From Amycolatopsis rubida (GTDB lineage Bacteria; Actinomycetota; Actinomycetes; Mycobacteriales; Pseudonocardiaceae): a stretch of 64,000 bases of DNA. Position 1 is the stretch's first letter. The number at the start of each line of letters is the position of its first letter. This document shows, in pieces, positions 26,209 to 34,750 of the stretch. The position numbers and the translations under genes are program-made. The notes beneath the pieces were generated by a model. That model saw only the letters and a program-made list of their open reading frames with translations. It was not told where the DNA came from and ran no database searches. The stretch spans positions 115,284 through 179,283 of the forward strand of contig NZ_FOWC01000017.1 of assembly GCF_900115345.1 (NCBI RefSeq). The letters run 5' to 3'.

Positions 26209-27083
26209 TCACCGCCCCAGCGCACGCCCGGCCGCCCGTCCCACCGCCTCCGCCACCTCGGCCAGCGACGGCGAGTCCAGTTTCCACTGCTGCCAGTACA
26301 ACGCCACGTCCACCGCCCGCTCCGGCGCGAGATCCACCAGGTCCCGCCCTCCGGCACCATCCCCCAGCCCAGCCCGGCTTCCACCGCGTCCGCGAAGGAC
26401 ACCGACGCCGGGATGTAGTGCCGGACCCGGCTCGGCAGCTTGCGCCGGGTCCGGCGGCGCAGGAACTGGTCCTGCACATCGTCTTTCCGGTCGAACACCA
26501 CCACCGGGGCCGCGGGCAGCCGCTCCGCGAGCGAGCCGCCGTCCAGCCAGCAGCGCACGAATTCCGCCGACGCCACCGCCCGGTACCGCATCGTGCCGAG
26601 GCGGCTGACGGTGCAGCCCTGCACCGGCTGCGGCGTCGCGGTGATCGCGGCCATCACCAGTCCTTCGCGCAGCAGGGCGGCCGTGTGGTCCTGGTCGTCG
26701 CTGCGCAGGTCGAACGAGACCGGCGGTTCGGCCGGGACCTCTTCGAGCGCGGGCAGGAACCAGGTGGCCAGCGAGTCCGCGTTGACCGCGATCGGCACTG
26801 TCGCCGTCCGGGCGGGTCCGCCGAGGCCCAGTTCCGCGCGGGTGTCGGATTCGAGCCGGGTCAGCTGCCGCGCGAACCGCACCAGCACCTCGCCGGATTC
26901 GGTGAGCCGCACGGGTTTCGACCGCAGCACGAGCACCCGGCCGATCCGCCGCTCCAGCGCCTTCACCCGCTGGCTCACCGCGGGCGGCGTCACGTGCAGG
27001 ACCGCGGCGGCCCGGTCGAACGACTGCTCGTCCACCACCGCGAGCAGAGTGCGGACCTGGTCGAGCGGAAGATCGGACATCAT
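26209..27083 (-). pseudogene. LysR family regulator (ArgP/LysG-like) with a 3' frameshift
   Basis: The first about 245 residues are a normal ArgP/LysG-type regulator: LLAVVDEQSFDRAAAVLHVT and AVSQRVKALERRIGRVLVLR form the winged helix, followed by the substrate domain to GLGWGMVPEGG. The reading then leaves frame near 26341-26355. In the shifted frame it continues as DLVDLAPERAVDVALYWQQW and ends at 26209, which is the expected end of this family. The partner is the divergent LysE-type exporter gene, also frameshifted. The regulator would sense lysine or arginine and switch on the exporter. ATG at 27083 or 27080 are both possible starts. Confidence 0.8.
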
Positions 27084-27150
27084 CAACGCTTATCTTAGTT
27101 CGGAATCTTTACCTGGAATAATGCGGACGCCCGCTTCTACCGTCGGCGGG

Positions 27151-27731
27151 GTGATCGCAGCACTCAGCGCCGGGTTCGGCACCGGCATGTCCCTCGTCGT
27201 CGCCATCGGCGCGCAGAACGCTTTCGTGCTCCGCCAAGGATTGCGCGGCGGTCTCGTCGTGCCGGTGATCCTCGTCTGCACGCTGTCCGACGCGGTCCTC
27301 ATCGCCGCCGGGGTGAGCGGGATCGGAGCGGTGCCGCAGCGGTGGCCGCCGGCGAGCAAGGCCATCGCGATCGTCGGCGGGCTTTTCCTTGTGGGATACG
27401 GGATCCTCGCCGCGCGCCGTGCCTTCCGGCCGGGCGCGCTGACCGTCTCCCCCGCAGACCTGTCCTCGCGCTCACCTGGCTCAACCCGCACGTCTATCTC
27501 GACACCGTCCTCCTCCTCGGCTCCGTCGCGGCCGGACACGGCGACGGCCGCTGGCTGTTCGGCATCGGCGCGGTGGTCGCGAGCGCGGTCTCGTTCAGCA
27601 CGCTCGGGCTCGGCGCGCGGAGGCTGTCCGGCGTGTTCACGCGGCCCACGGCCTGGCGGGTCCTGGACGGCGTGATCGCGCTCGGCGTCGCGCTGCTCCT
27701 CCAGCGGGGATACTGCGCCGATCGTTGCTGA
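27151..27731 (+). pseudogene. LysE/ArgO-type amino acid exporter with a frameshift
   Basis: A six-helix LysE-family exporter split over two frames. The first part, from GTG 27151 (or ATG 27121), reads IAALSAGFGTGMSLVVAIGA then QNAFVLRQGLR, the family's first helix. The second part resumes with LALTWLNPHVYLDTVLLLGS, the conserved fourth-helix motif, and ends at 27731. One base appears missing near 27460-27466 (a CCTG where CCCTG would keep frame). It is transcribed divergently from its LysR regulator, the known arrangement for lysG-lysE. If the lesion is real the exporter is inactive. Confidence 0.8.
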
Positions 27732-27843
27732 TCCGACCACAGCCACGGCCTGATGACTTCGCTGCAACGGTTACGTACCGCTTCAGGGCCGGCCTGCTTG
27801 TGGCCGAACCAGTAAATCAGCAGGCTCCCGGCGAACAAGACAT

Positions 27844-27856
27844 TTAGTGTTGCTAA
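27844..27856 (+). promoter_or_regulatory. Candidate MarR operator
   Basis: TTAG (27844-27847), five bases, CTAA (27853-27856) form an inverted repeat in a locally A/T-rich stretch 30 bases upstream of the MarR start at 27886. The arms are short, so this is tentative. The 27732-27885 spacer shows no gene. Confidence 0.4.
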
Positions 27857-27885
27857 TGACTCTGTATCAGAGCTAACTTCGAGAC

Positions 27886-28341
27886 ATGCCCGCACCCCGG
27901 ATCGACCTCGCCGAACGCGTTCTCGCCGCGGTGCTGGGCGTGCGCCGCGTCGTGCGCCGGCGAGTGCGGGCCGCACTGCCCGGACCGCACCTGCCGGGCT
28001 CGCAGGTGGAACTGCTGCGCGTCGTGCACCGGAACCCGGGCATCGGCGTCGCGGCGGCGGCCAGGGAACTCAGCCTGGCCGGGAACTCGGTCAGCACGCT
28101 CGTGAACGTGCTCACCGAGGCAGGCCTGCTGCGGCGCGAGGTCGATCCGGCCGACCGCCGGGCCGCGCGGCTGCAGCTCACCGACGCGGCCAGGGACCGG
28201 ATGGCGGCCTGGCGGCGCACCCGCACCGGGCTGGTTTCCGCCGCGCTCGCCCAGCTGTCCGATGAGGACACTTCGGCGATCGTCGCCGCGCTGCCCGCCC
28301 TCGAACGGCTCACCGAAGTGCTCAAGGAGGACCCGGCATGA
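27886..28341 (+). CDS. MarR family transcriptional regulator
   Basis: A 151-residue winged-helix regulator. The DNA-binding part is GIGVAAAARELSLAGNSVST, followed by the MarR wing motif REVDPADRRAARLQLT (D-x-R-R). The start is ATG at 27886. Its stop overlaps the ATG of the mini-ORF at 28338, so it is the first gene of an operon continuing into a DrrAB-like exporter. MarR proteins in this position usually repress the exporter until a phenolic or drug ligand binds. Confidence 0.92.
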   Translation: MPAPRIDLAERVLAAVLGVRRVVRRRVRAALPGPHLPGSQVELLRVVHRNPGIGVAAAARELSLAGNSVSTLVNVLTEAGLLRREVDPADRRAARLQLTDAARDRMAAWRRTRTGLVSAALAQLSDEDTSAIVAALPALERLTEVLKEDPA

Positions 28342-28424
28342 GCGCGGCCCGCAAGCGAATCATCGCCATTCCGGCCGTCGCCTCCCAGGCATCCAGCGTG
28401 AAACTCCTCAAGGAGGCGGTATGA
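28338..28424 (+). CDS. 28-codon intercistronic mini-ORF, coupling element copy 2
   Basis: As at 10401, this frame exactly bridges two genes: its ATG overlaps the MarR stop and its TGA overlaps the ATPase start, both as ATGA. The peptide begins MSAARKRII and ends KLLKEAV; at DNA level both copies share the GCATGAGCGC start, the GCGAATCAT block and the CTCAAGGAGG ribosome site. The middle differs. The element probably couples translation and gives the downstream ATPase a strong ribosome site. Expression of the peptide is unproven. Confidence 0.55.
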   Translation: MSAARKRIIAIPAVASQASSVKLLKEAV

Positions 28425-29218
28425 GCGAACCGGCAGTCCGCTGCACCGGAGTACGGCATTCCTTCGGCGCCACCGTCGCGGTCGACGGCGTGGATCTCGC
28501 CATCGAGTCCGGCGAGGTCTTCGGCCTGCTCGGCCCGAACGGAGCCGGGAAAACCACCACGATCCGGATGATCACGACGCTCCTGCCCGTCTCGCCGGAC
28601 CGCATCACCGTCTTCGGGCTCGACGTCGCCCGCCGCCGGATGGCCGTCCGCCGCCTGATCGGCTATGTCCCGCAACAGCTTTCCGCCGACGGCGCGCTCA
28701 CCGGCCGCGAGAACGTGTCGCTGTTCGCCCGGCTCTTCGACGTGCCGCGGGCCCGGCGCGCCGCCCAGGTGCGCGAGGCGCTGGACCTGGTCGGCCTGGA
28801 GAACGACGCGGACCGCCCGGCCGGCCGCTACTCCGGCGGCATGATCCGCCGGCTGGAACTGGCGCAGGCGCTGGTCAGCTCGCCGCGGCTGCTGATCCTC
28901 GACGAGCCGACCATCGGCCTCGACCCAGTGGCGCGTTCGGCGGTCTGGGAGCGGATTGCCGAGATCCGCGCCGCAACCGGGATGACCGTGCTCGTCACGA
29001 CCCATTACATGGACGAAGCCGAGCAGTACTGCGACCGCGTCGCGCTCATGCACACCGGCAAGATCCGCGCGCTCGGCACCCCGGCCGACCTCGAAGCCGG
29101 GCTGGGCCCGGAGTCCACATTGGACGACGTGTTCCGGACTGTCACCGGGAACGCGCTCGACGCAGGAGGGATCCGCGATGTCCGTGCCGCTCGCCGCACC
29201 GCCCGCCGTCTCGGCTGA
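28421..29218 (+). CDS. ABC exporter ATP-binding protein, DrrA-like
   Basis: A 265-residue ATPase of the daunorubicin-resistance (DrrA) family. Walker A is GPNGAGKTT, the signature is YSGGMIRRLELAQAL, Walker B is LLILDEPTIGLDP, and the H-loop is VTTHYMDEAE. The C-terminal segment LEAGLGPESTLDDVFRTVTG is typical of DrrA proteins. The start is ATG at 28421 with AAGGAGG inside the mini-ORF. It overlaps the permease gene by 41 bases. The pair would export a lipophilic drug or lipid under MarR control; the substrate is unknown. Confidence 0.93.
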   Translation: MSEPAVRCTGVRHSFGATVAVDGVDLAIESGEVFGLLGPNGAGKTTTIRMITTLLPVSPDRITVFGLDVARRRMAVRRLIGYVPQQLSADGALTGRENVSLFARLFDVPRARRAAQVREALDLVGLENDADRPAGRYSGGMIRRLELAQALVSSPRLLILDEPTIGLDPVARSAVWERIAEIRAATGMTVLVTTHYMDEAEQYCDRVALMHTGKIRALGTPADLEAGLGPESTLDDVFRTVTGNALDAGGIRDVRAARRTARRLG

Positions 29219-29999
29219 CCCCGGCCCGCTGGGGCAGCTGCGCGTGCTGTTCTCCCGGGTCGGCGCGATGTGCCTGGTGGAACTGCAGAAGCTCCGCCGG
29301 GACCAGACCGAACTGCTCACCCGGGCGATCCAGCCCGCGCTGTGGCTGCTCATCTTCGGCGAAACGTTCACCCGGCTGCGCGCGATCCCGACCGGTTCGG
29401 TGCCCTATCTCGACTATCTCGCGCCCGGCATCCTGGCCCAGTCCGCGCTGTTCATCTCCATCTTCTACGGCATCCAGATCATCTGGGAGCGCGACGCGGG
29501 CGTCCTCGCGAAGCTGCTCGTCACGCCCACGCCGCGCGCGGCACTGGTCGCGGGCAAGGCTTTCGCCGCCGGGGTGCGGGCCCTCGTGCAGGCGTTCATC
29601 GTGGTGATCCTCGCCGCGCTGCTCGGCGTCGGGCTGACCGCGAACCCGGTGCGGCTGCTGGGCGCCGCGGTGGCCGTGGTGCTCGGTTCGGCCTTTTTCT
29701 GCTGTCTTTCCATCGTTATCGCCGGTTTGGTGCTTTCCCGCGAACGGCTGATGGGCATCGGACAGGCGATCACGATGCCGCTGTTTTTCGGGTCGAACGC
29801 GCTCTATCCGGTGAACCTGATGCCGTCCTGGCTCAAGGTGCTGAGCCATGCGAACCCGCTGAGTTACCAAGTCGACGCCTTGCGGGGGTTATTGATCGGC
29901 ACGCCGGCGAACCTCGGGGCGGACTTCGGCGTCTTAGCGGGTGCGACCGCGCTGGCGATCGCGGTCGCTTCGGCTCTGCTGGGAAGGCTGGCTCGATGA
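29178..29999 (+). CDS. ABC-2 type exporter permease, DrrB-like
   Basis: A 273-residue membrane protein with about six helices and the ABC-2 transporter layout. It contains LVELQKLRRDQTELLTRAIQ before the first helix, LDYLAPGILAQSALF, and the conserved late segment LPSW/LKVLSHANPLSYQVDALRG. ATG at 29178 is preceded by AGGAGG at eight bases, so the 41-base overlap with the ATPase gene appears real. It is the membrane partner of the DrrA-like ATPase. Confidence 0.92.
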   Translation: MSVPLAAPPAVSADPGPLGQLRVLFSRVGAMCLVELQKLRRDQTELLTRAIQPALWLLIFGETFTRLRAIPTGSVPYLDYLAPGILAQSALFISIFYGIQIIWERDAGVLAKLLVTPTPRAALVAGKAFAAGVRALVQAFIVVILAALLGVGLTANPVRLLGAAVAVVLGSAFFCCLSIVIAGLVLSRERLMGIGQAITMPLFFGSNALYPVNLMPSWLKVLSHANPLSYQVDALRGLLIGTPANLGADFGVLAGATALAIAVASALLGRLAR

Positions 30000-30044
30000 A
30001 ACACCCTCGTCCGCACACCGGTTTCTCACCGGGAAAGGCATAAT

Positions 30045-32174
30045 GTGGGAACCGTGTCTCGTCGCAGGGGGATAGCCCCGTTCCTCGGATTGTGCGTGCT
30101 GGCCGGGATTCTCGTCGCGGGCACGCTGGCCCCGGTCGCGATCGGCGCGGGCGTGCTGTCCAACCAGGTCAGCGATTCGGTCGACGCCATCTCCGCCGAT
30201 CTGGTGCACGCGGAGCCGCCGCTCGTCACCACCGTCACCGACCGCAACGGCGGGACGATCGCGACTTTGTACTCGCAGTACCGCATTCCGGTCACCGCGG
30301 CGCAGATCTCCCCGGCGCTGAAGGCCGCGATCGTCGACATCGAAGACCGCCGGTTCTACAGCGAGGGCGGCGTCGACCCGCAGGGCATGCTGCGCGCCGC
30401 GGTGCACAACAGTTCCGGCGGAAACCTGCAAGGCGCGTCCACGCTCACGCAGCAATACGTGAAGAACTACCTCGTGAACGTCGTGGACCGCAACGACAAG
30501 GCGGCGCAGCAACGGGATCAGGAGGATTCGCTGGCGCGCAAGCTGCGCGAGGCGAAAATGGCCGTGCAGCTGAGCCAGACTGTGTCCAAGGACGACATCC
30601 TCGCCGACTACCTGAACGTGGTCGAATACACCGGCACGGTGTACGGCGTCGGCGCGGCCGCACAGGCGTATTTCGGGACGACTGCGGACAAACTGACCGT
30701 GCCGCAGGCGGCACTGCTCGCCGGAATGGTGAACAACCCCACCATCTACAACCCGTACACGCATCCGGACAAGGCGCTTCAACGGCGCAATCTGGTGATC
30801 GATTCGATGGTGTCCGCGCATTCGATCCCGGCCTCCTACGGAGCGACCGCGAAGGCGACTCCGCTGGGCCTCAGCGGAGCGCGGCCGCAAGCACCGTCGA
30901 GCACCTGCCTCGGCGCGGCTCCCGATGCCGGGTTCTTCTGCGCGTACGCGGTGCGCTATCTCGTGCAGTCCGGGCTCACCGCCGACCAGATCGACACCGG
31001 CGGATACACCGTGAAGACCACCATGGACCCGCACGTGAGCCAGGTGACGAAGGACGCGGTGAACGCGAACGTGCCGACCACGCAGGACGGCGTCGCCAAC
31101 ACGTTCGCGGTCGTGCAGCCCGGCGGCGACGGGCACCAGGTGCTCGCGATGGTCTCGAACCGCAACTACGGCACCGATCCCGACCAGGGCGAGACGTCCA
31201 CGAACATCGTGGCCGACGCGAGCAACAAGTTCGGCGCGGGCTCGTCGTTCAAGATCTTCACCTCGGCCGCGGCGATGGTCGCAGGCAAAGCGGGCCTGAA
31301 CACGCCGCTGACGAACCCGTTCAGCGACTGCTTCAACCCGCCCGACATGAACCGGTACACGCACTGCTACCCGGTGAGCAACGACGGCACGAGCTACCCG
31401 AACCCGATCTCGCTGTCCGCCGGGCTGGCGACGTCGCCGAACGTCGCGTTCGTCGGCCTGGAATCGCGAGTGGGCATGCCCGCGGTGCTGGACATGGCGC
31501 GGAAACTGGGCCTGCGCACCACCATGGCGACCAACGACGCGGGCAGCAAGCCGATCACCGACCCGGCCGACCCGCGGTCGAAAAACCCGCAGTACAACGA
31601 ACCGCAGTCGCAGTACTTCCAGAACCTGCTGTCCTTCACGCTGGGCAACAGCCCGGTGAGCCCGCTGGAGATGGCGAACGTCTCGGCCACCCTGATGAGC
31701 GGCGGAATGTGGTGCCCGCCCGACCCGATCCTGTCCGTCACCGACCGCCACGGCCACCCGGTCCCGCTGCACCAGCAGGCCTGCGAACAGGTGATCCCGC
31801 CCGGCGTCGCGAACACGCTGGAGTCGGGCCTGAGCCAGGACACCACGATCGGCACGTCCGCCCGCGCGGCCCAGTCGGCGGGCTGGACCCACCCGGACAT
31901 CGGCAAGACCGGAACCACGCAGCAGAGCGAATCCGTCGCGTTCGTCGGCGGAGTCGACCACTACGCCGTGTCGTCCATGGTCTTCGCCGACGGCCCCCGT
32001 CCGCAGGAAATCTGCCCCGGCACCCCCGTCCACCTGGGCAACTGCGGCCACGGCGCCTTCGGCGGCACGGTCGCCGCGCCGCCGTACTTCTCCGCGATGA
32101 ACCAGCTGCTGGCCGGACAGCCGGACGTCCCGATCCCGCCGCCGGACCCGGCATACCTGGACGCACACGCCTGA
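30045..32174 (+). CDS. Class A penicillin-binding protein (transglycosylase-transpeptidase)
   Basis: A 709-residue bifunctional peptidoglycan synthase. After an N-terminal membrane anchor (LGLCVLAGILVAGTLAPVAI), the GT51 domain shows AIVDIEDRRFYSEGGVD with its catalytic glutamate near residue 100 and GASTLTQQYVKN. The transpeptidase domain has all three motifs: SSFK near 397, SPN in LATSPNVAF, and KTGTT near 621. GTG at 30045 has AAAGG six bases upstream; GTG at 30054 is an alternative. It lies 45 bases after the exporter operon with no sign of linkage. Role: cell wall polymerisation and cross-linking. Confidence 0.94.
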   Translation: MGTVSRRRGIAPFLGLCVLAGILVAGTLAPVAIGAGVLSNQVSDSVDAISADLVHAEPPLVTTVTDRNGGTIATLYSQYRIPVTAAQISPALKAAIVDIEDRRFYSEGGVDPQGMLRAAVHNSSGGNLQGASTLTQQYVKNYLVNVVDRNDKAAQQRDQEDSLARKLREAKMAVQLSQTVSKDDILADYLNVVEYTGTVYGVGAAAQAYFGTTADKLTVPQAALLAGMVNNPTIYNPYTHPDKALQRRNLVIDSMVSAHSIPASYGATAKATPLGLSGARPQAPSSTCLGAAPDAGFFCAYAVRYLVQSGLTADQIDTGGYTVKTTMDPHVSQVTKDAVNANVPTTQDGVANTFAVVQPGGDGHQVLAMVSNRNYGTDPDQGETSTNIVADASNKFGAGSSFKIFTSAAAMVAGKAGLNTPLTNPFSDCFNPPDMNRYTHCYPVSNDGTSYPNPISLSAGLATSPNVAFVGLESRVGMPAVLDMARKLGLRTTMATNDAGSKPITDPADPRSKNPQYNEPQSQYFQNLLSFTLGNSPVSPLEMANVSATLMSGGMWCPPDPILSVTDRHGHPVPLHQQACEQVIPPGVANTLESGLSQDTTIGTSARAAQSAGWTHPDIGKTGTTQQSESVAFVGGVDHYAVSSMVFADGPRPQEICPGTPVHLGNCGHGAFGGTVAAPPYFSAMNQLLAGQPDVPIPPPDPAYLDAHA

Positions 32175-32190
32175 CCCGGACGGATGCCGT

Positions 32191-32235
32191 TGCGGGGAAC
32201 CCTGCGGGACTCTGATCCCTTCAGGGTTCCCCGCA
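32191..32235. repeat. Intergenic inverted repeat, family A copy 3
   Basis: TGCGGGGAACCCTG pairs with CAGGGTTCCCCGCA around the shared family A centre CTCTGAT. It follows the PBP stop by 16 bases and could terminate that transcript. The remaining spacer to 32455 is GC-rich and I see no convincing gene in it. Confidence 0.8.
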
Positions 32236-32455
32236 CGGACTTCTCGCGAAGCCCGTGGCGACCCGCCTGATCGAGATCGTGCCCCGCTTGCGGCGCAAGC
32301 CCCTCGCCCTGTTCGCCGTCGCCGCCTTCCGCGAGCGTCTCTCGACGACCGCCGCAGCGGCACTCGGGGCGCTCCGCGGAAACCCGCTCAAGCCTTTTCC
32401 GACTGCGCTCCGTGCCCCCGCGAGCGCCGTCCGATGTTGCGTCTTCCTGACGGTC

Positions 32456-32469
32456 GTAAAACGTATTAC
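32456..32469. promoter_or_regulatory. Candidate operator upstream of the acyl-CoA ligase
   Basis: GTAAAACGTATTAC is a near-palindrome (12 of 14 positions symmetrical) in an A/T-rich island about 45 bases before the ligase start. It resembles operators of TetR-type acyl-CoA metabolism repressors, but no such regulator is adjacent. Confidence 0.45.
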
Positions 32470-32514
32470 AGTAGCTGGACGCGGGAAGGCCGTCGTCTGA
32501 ATTGGGGGCACGTG

Positions 32515-34128
32515 GTGCAGCTCCAGCCGAGTGCGCATGTCGACACGTTCTGCCGGGACCACCTCCCGCCGTTCGAGCAGTGGCCGCGGTTGTGGTTCGA
32601 TCTGCCCGAACTGCGGTACCCCGACCGGCTCAACGCGGCCACGCGCCTGCTCGACGACACGATCGCGCGCTGGGGAGCCGACCGTCCCGCGCTGCTCTCC
32701 CCCGCCGGATCCTGGTCCTACGGCGACCTGCTGACCCGCGCCAACCAGATCGCCCACGAACTCACCGCGCAGGGCATCGTGCCCGGGAACCGCGTGCTGC
32801 TGCGCGGGCCGAACACCCCGTGGCTCGCCGCGTGCTGGCTGGGCGTGCTGAAGGCGGGCGCGGTCGCCGTCGCCACCATGCCGATGCTGCGGGCGCACGA
32901 GCTGTCGAAAATCATCGAGGCGAGCACCCCTGTCATCGCCCTCTGCGACCACCGGTATCCCGGGGAACTACAGTCCTTCGACCTCCCCGTGGTCCCCTAC
33001 GGCGGCGACAGCCCCGACGACCTGGCCGCGCGCTGCGCCACCCGTCCCGCGACCTTCCAAGACGTCGACACCGCCGCGGACGACGTCGCTCTCCTCGCCT
33101 TCACCTCCGGCACCACCGGCCGCCCCAAGGCGACCATGCATTTCCACCGCGACCTGCTCGCCATCGCCGACACGTTCTCCCGGCACCTGGTCAAACCCCG
33201 GGAAACCGACCTGTTCTGCGGCACTCCCCCGCTGGCGTTCACGTTCGGCCTCGGCGGCCTGCTGGTCTTCCCGCTGCACGCCGGAGCCGCGACCCTGCTC
33301 GTCGAGCGCGCCACGCCGGCCGAACTCGCCGACCTCGTCGCCGAGCATCGGGTGACGGTCCTGTTCACCGCACCCACCGCGTACCGCGCGATCCTCGCCT
33401 CCGACCGCCGCCCGCTGCTGTCCGGCTTGCGCCGCGCGGTGTCGGCGGGCGAGGCGTTGCCCGAATCCGTCGCGACCGACTTCCACGAGGCCACCGGCCA
33501 CTGGCTCATCGACGGCATCGGCAGCACCGAAATGCTGCACGTGTTCATCTCCGCCGCCGACGAGGACGCCCGCCCGGGCGCGACCGGCCGCGTCGTCCCC
33601 GGCTACCGCGCACAGATCGTCGACGACAACGGCCACCCCGTCCCCGACGGCACCCCCGGCCGCCTGGCCGTCCAAGGCCCGACCGGCTGCCGTTACCTCG
33701 CCGACGACCGGCAGACCGTCTTCGTCGAGGACGGCTGGAACCTCACCGGCGACACCTACGTCCGCGACTCCGACGGCTACTTCCACTACCGCGCCCGCAG
33801 CGACGACATGATCGTTTCGTCCGGCTACAACATCGCCGGGCCCGAGGTGGAAGAGGTGCTGCTGCGCCACCCGGACGTGCTCGAATGCGCGGTCGTCGCC
33901 GCCCCGGACGACGCGCGCGGCTCGATCGTCGCCGCTTACGTGGTCCTCAACGAGGGCGTTCCCGCCGACGAGGCGAAAGCGAAAGAACTGCAGGACTTCG
34001 CGAAATCCCTTGCCGCGCCGTACAAATACCCGCGGCGGGTGGAGTTCGTCCCGGACCTGCCGCGCAACCCGAGCGGGAAGGTCCAGCGGTACCTGCTGCG
34101 CCGCCGCGCGGCCGAACCGGTGAGCTGA
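32515..34128 (+). CDS. Benzoate-CoA ligase-like AMP-dependent synthetase
   Basis: A 537-residue ANL-family ligase. It shows LLAFTSGTTGRPKATMHFHR (P-loop), GIGSTEMLHVFISA, the hinge aspartate region YRARSDDMIVSSGYNIAGPE, and the C-terminal lysine in NPSGKVQRYLLR. The STEMLHVFIS segment and MHFHRD are characteristic of benzoate and 2-aminobenzoate CoA ligases. It would activate an aromatic acid as a CoA thioester. GTG at 32515 fits the GGGGG ribosome site better than GTG 32512; an ATG at 32434 lies within the operator region. No other aromatic-degradation gene is next to it. Confidence 0.88.
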   Translation: MQLQPSAHVDTFCRDHLPPFEQWPRLWFDLPELRYPDRLNAATRLLDDTIARWGADRPALLSPAGSWSYGDLLTRANQIAHELTAQGIVPGNRVLLRGPNTPWLAACWLGVLKAGAVAVATMPMLRAHELSKIIEASTPVIALCDHRYPGELQSFDLPVVPYGGDSPDDLAARCATRPATFQDVDTAADDVALLAFTSGTTGRPKATMHFHRDLLAIADTFSRHLVKPRETDLFCGTPPLAFTFGLGGLLVFPLHAGAATLLVERATPAELADLVAEHRVTVLFTAPTAYRAILASDRRPLLSGLRRAVSAGEALPESVATDFHEATGHWLIDGIGSTEMLHVFISAADEDARPGATGRVVPGYRAQIVDDNGHPVPDGTPGRLAVQGPTGCRYLADDRQTVFVEDGWNLTGDTYVRDSDGYFHYRARSDDMIVSSGYNIAGPEVEEVLLRHPDVLECAVVAAPDDARGSIVAAYVVLNEGVPADEAKAKELQDFAKSLAAPYKYPRRVEFVPDLPRNPSGKVQRYLLRRRAAEPVS

Positions 34129-34150
34129 GTTCCGGCACCGCCGTCCCGCC

Positions 34151-34398
34151 CGGACCCTCGGACGGCCCGCACCAAGCCGTCACCCGTACTCGACACCGAC
34201 CGGCCACCCGGACCCGTCAGAGCTTCCAGCCCAACGTGACCACCGTGCCGTCCGCGCTGGTCCGCACATCCGCCCGGACCCTCGGACGACCCGCACCAAG
34301 CCATCACCCGTACTCGACACCGACCGGCCACCCGGACCCGTCAGAGCTTCCAGCCCAACGTGACCACCGTGCCGTCCGCGCTGGTCCGCACATCCGCC
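34151..34398. repeat. Tandem duplication of 124 bases over the 3' end of the anti-sigma gene
   Basis: The 124-base unit at 34151-34274 is repeated at 34275-34398 with two visible differences (GACGG/GACGA and AGCCGTC/AGCCATC). The right copy holds the last 19 codons of the anti-sigma gene plus its 3' flank. The left copy is a non-coding ghost of the same gene end. Confidence 0.9.
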
Positions 34399-34748
34399 CG
34401 GTCCGCCGTCGCCTGCACCAGCAGCAGCCCGCGCCCGCGCACCGAAACCGGATCGTCCTCGGCTTCCTCCGGCGGACGCCACTGCCCGTGGTCGGCGATC
34501 ACGACCTCGACGCTGTCCGGCCGGCACACCGCGTCGAGGTCCACCAGCCCCGGTTCGCCCGGATACGCGTGATCGGCGACGTTCGCCAGCGCCTCGTACC
34601 CGGCCAGCACGATGTCGTGCGCGCGATCGTCGGGGACGCCGGACTCCAGCGCCCAAGCCAGCAACCGGTGCCGCAACGCGCGCAACGCCCCCGGCTCCGC
34701 CACGATCCCGTGACAGCTCAGTGCCCGGGTGTCCTCCCGCACGTCCAT
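34341..34748 (-). CDS. Anti-sigma factor type HATPase (RsbW/SpoIIAB-like)
   Basis: A 135-residue GHKL-fold serine kinase-like protein. It has the N-box EALANVADHAYPG, the G1 box VVIADHGQW and the G2 box VSVRGRGLLLVQATADR, ending in VVTLGWKL. Proteins of this size act as anti-sigma factors or switch kinases that phosphorylate STAS antagonists. It starts two bases after the upstream STAS gene stop, so the pair is an operon, but no sigma factor gene is adjacent. Its last codons lie in the right unit of a tandem duplication. Confidence 0.88.
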   Translation of the reverse strand: MDVREDTRALSCHGIVAEPGALRALRHRLLAWALESGVPDDRAHDIVLAGYEALANVADHAYPGEPGLVDLDAVCRPDSVEVVIADHGQWRPPEEAEDDPVSVRGRGLLLVQATADRADVRTSADGTVVTLGWKL

Positions 34749-34750
34749 CG

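Noticed and set aside
32255..32500. Possible 81-residue protein between the PBP and the ligase
   Set aside because: It has no ribosome site, no recognisable domain, and would run through the operator-like palindrome.
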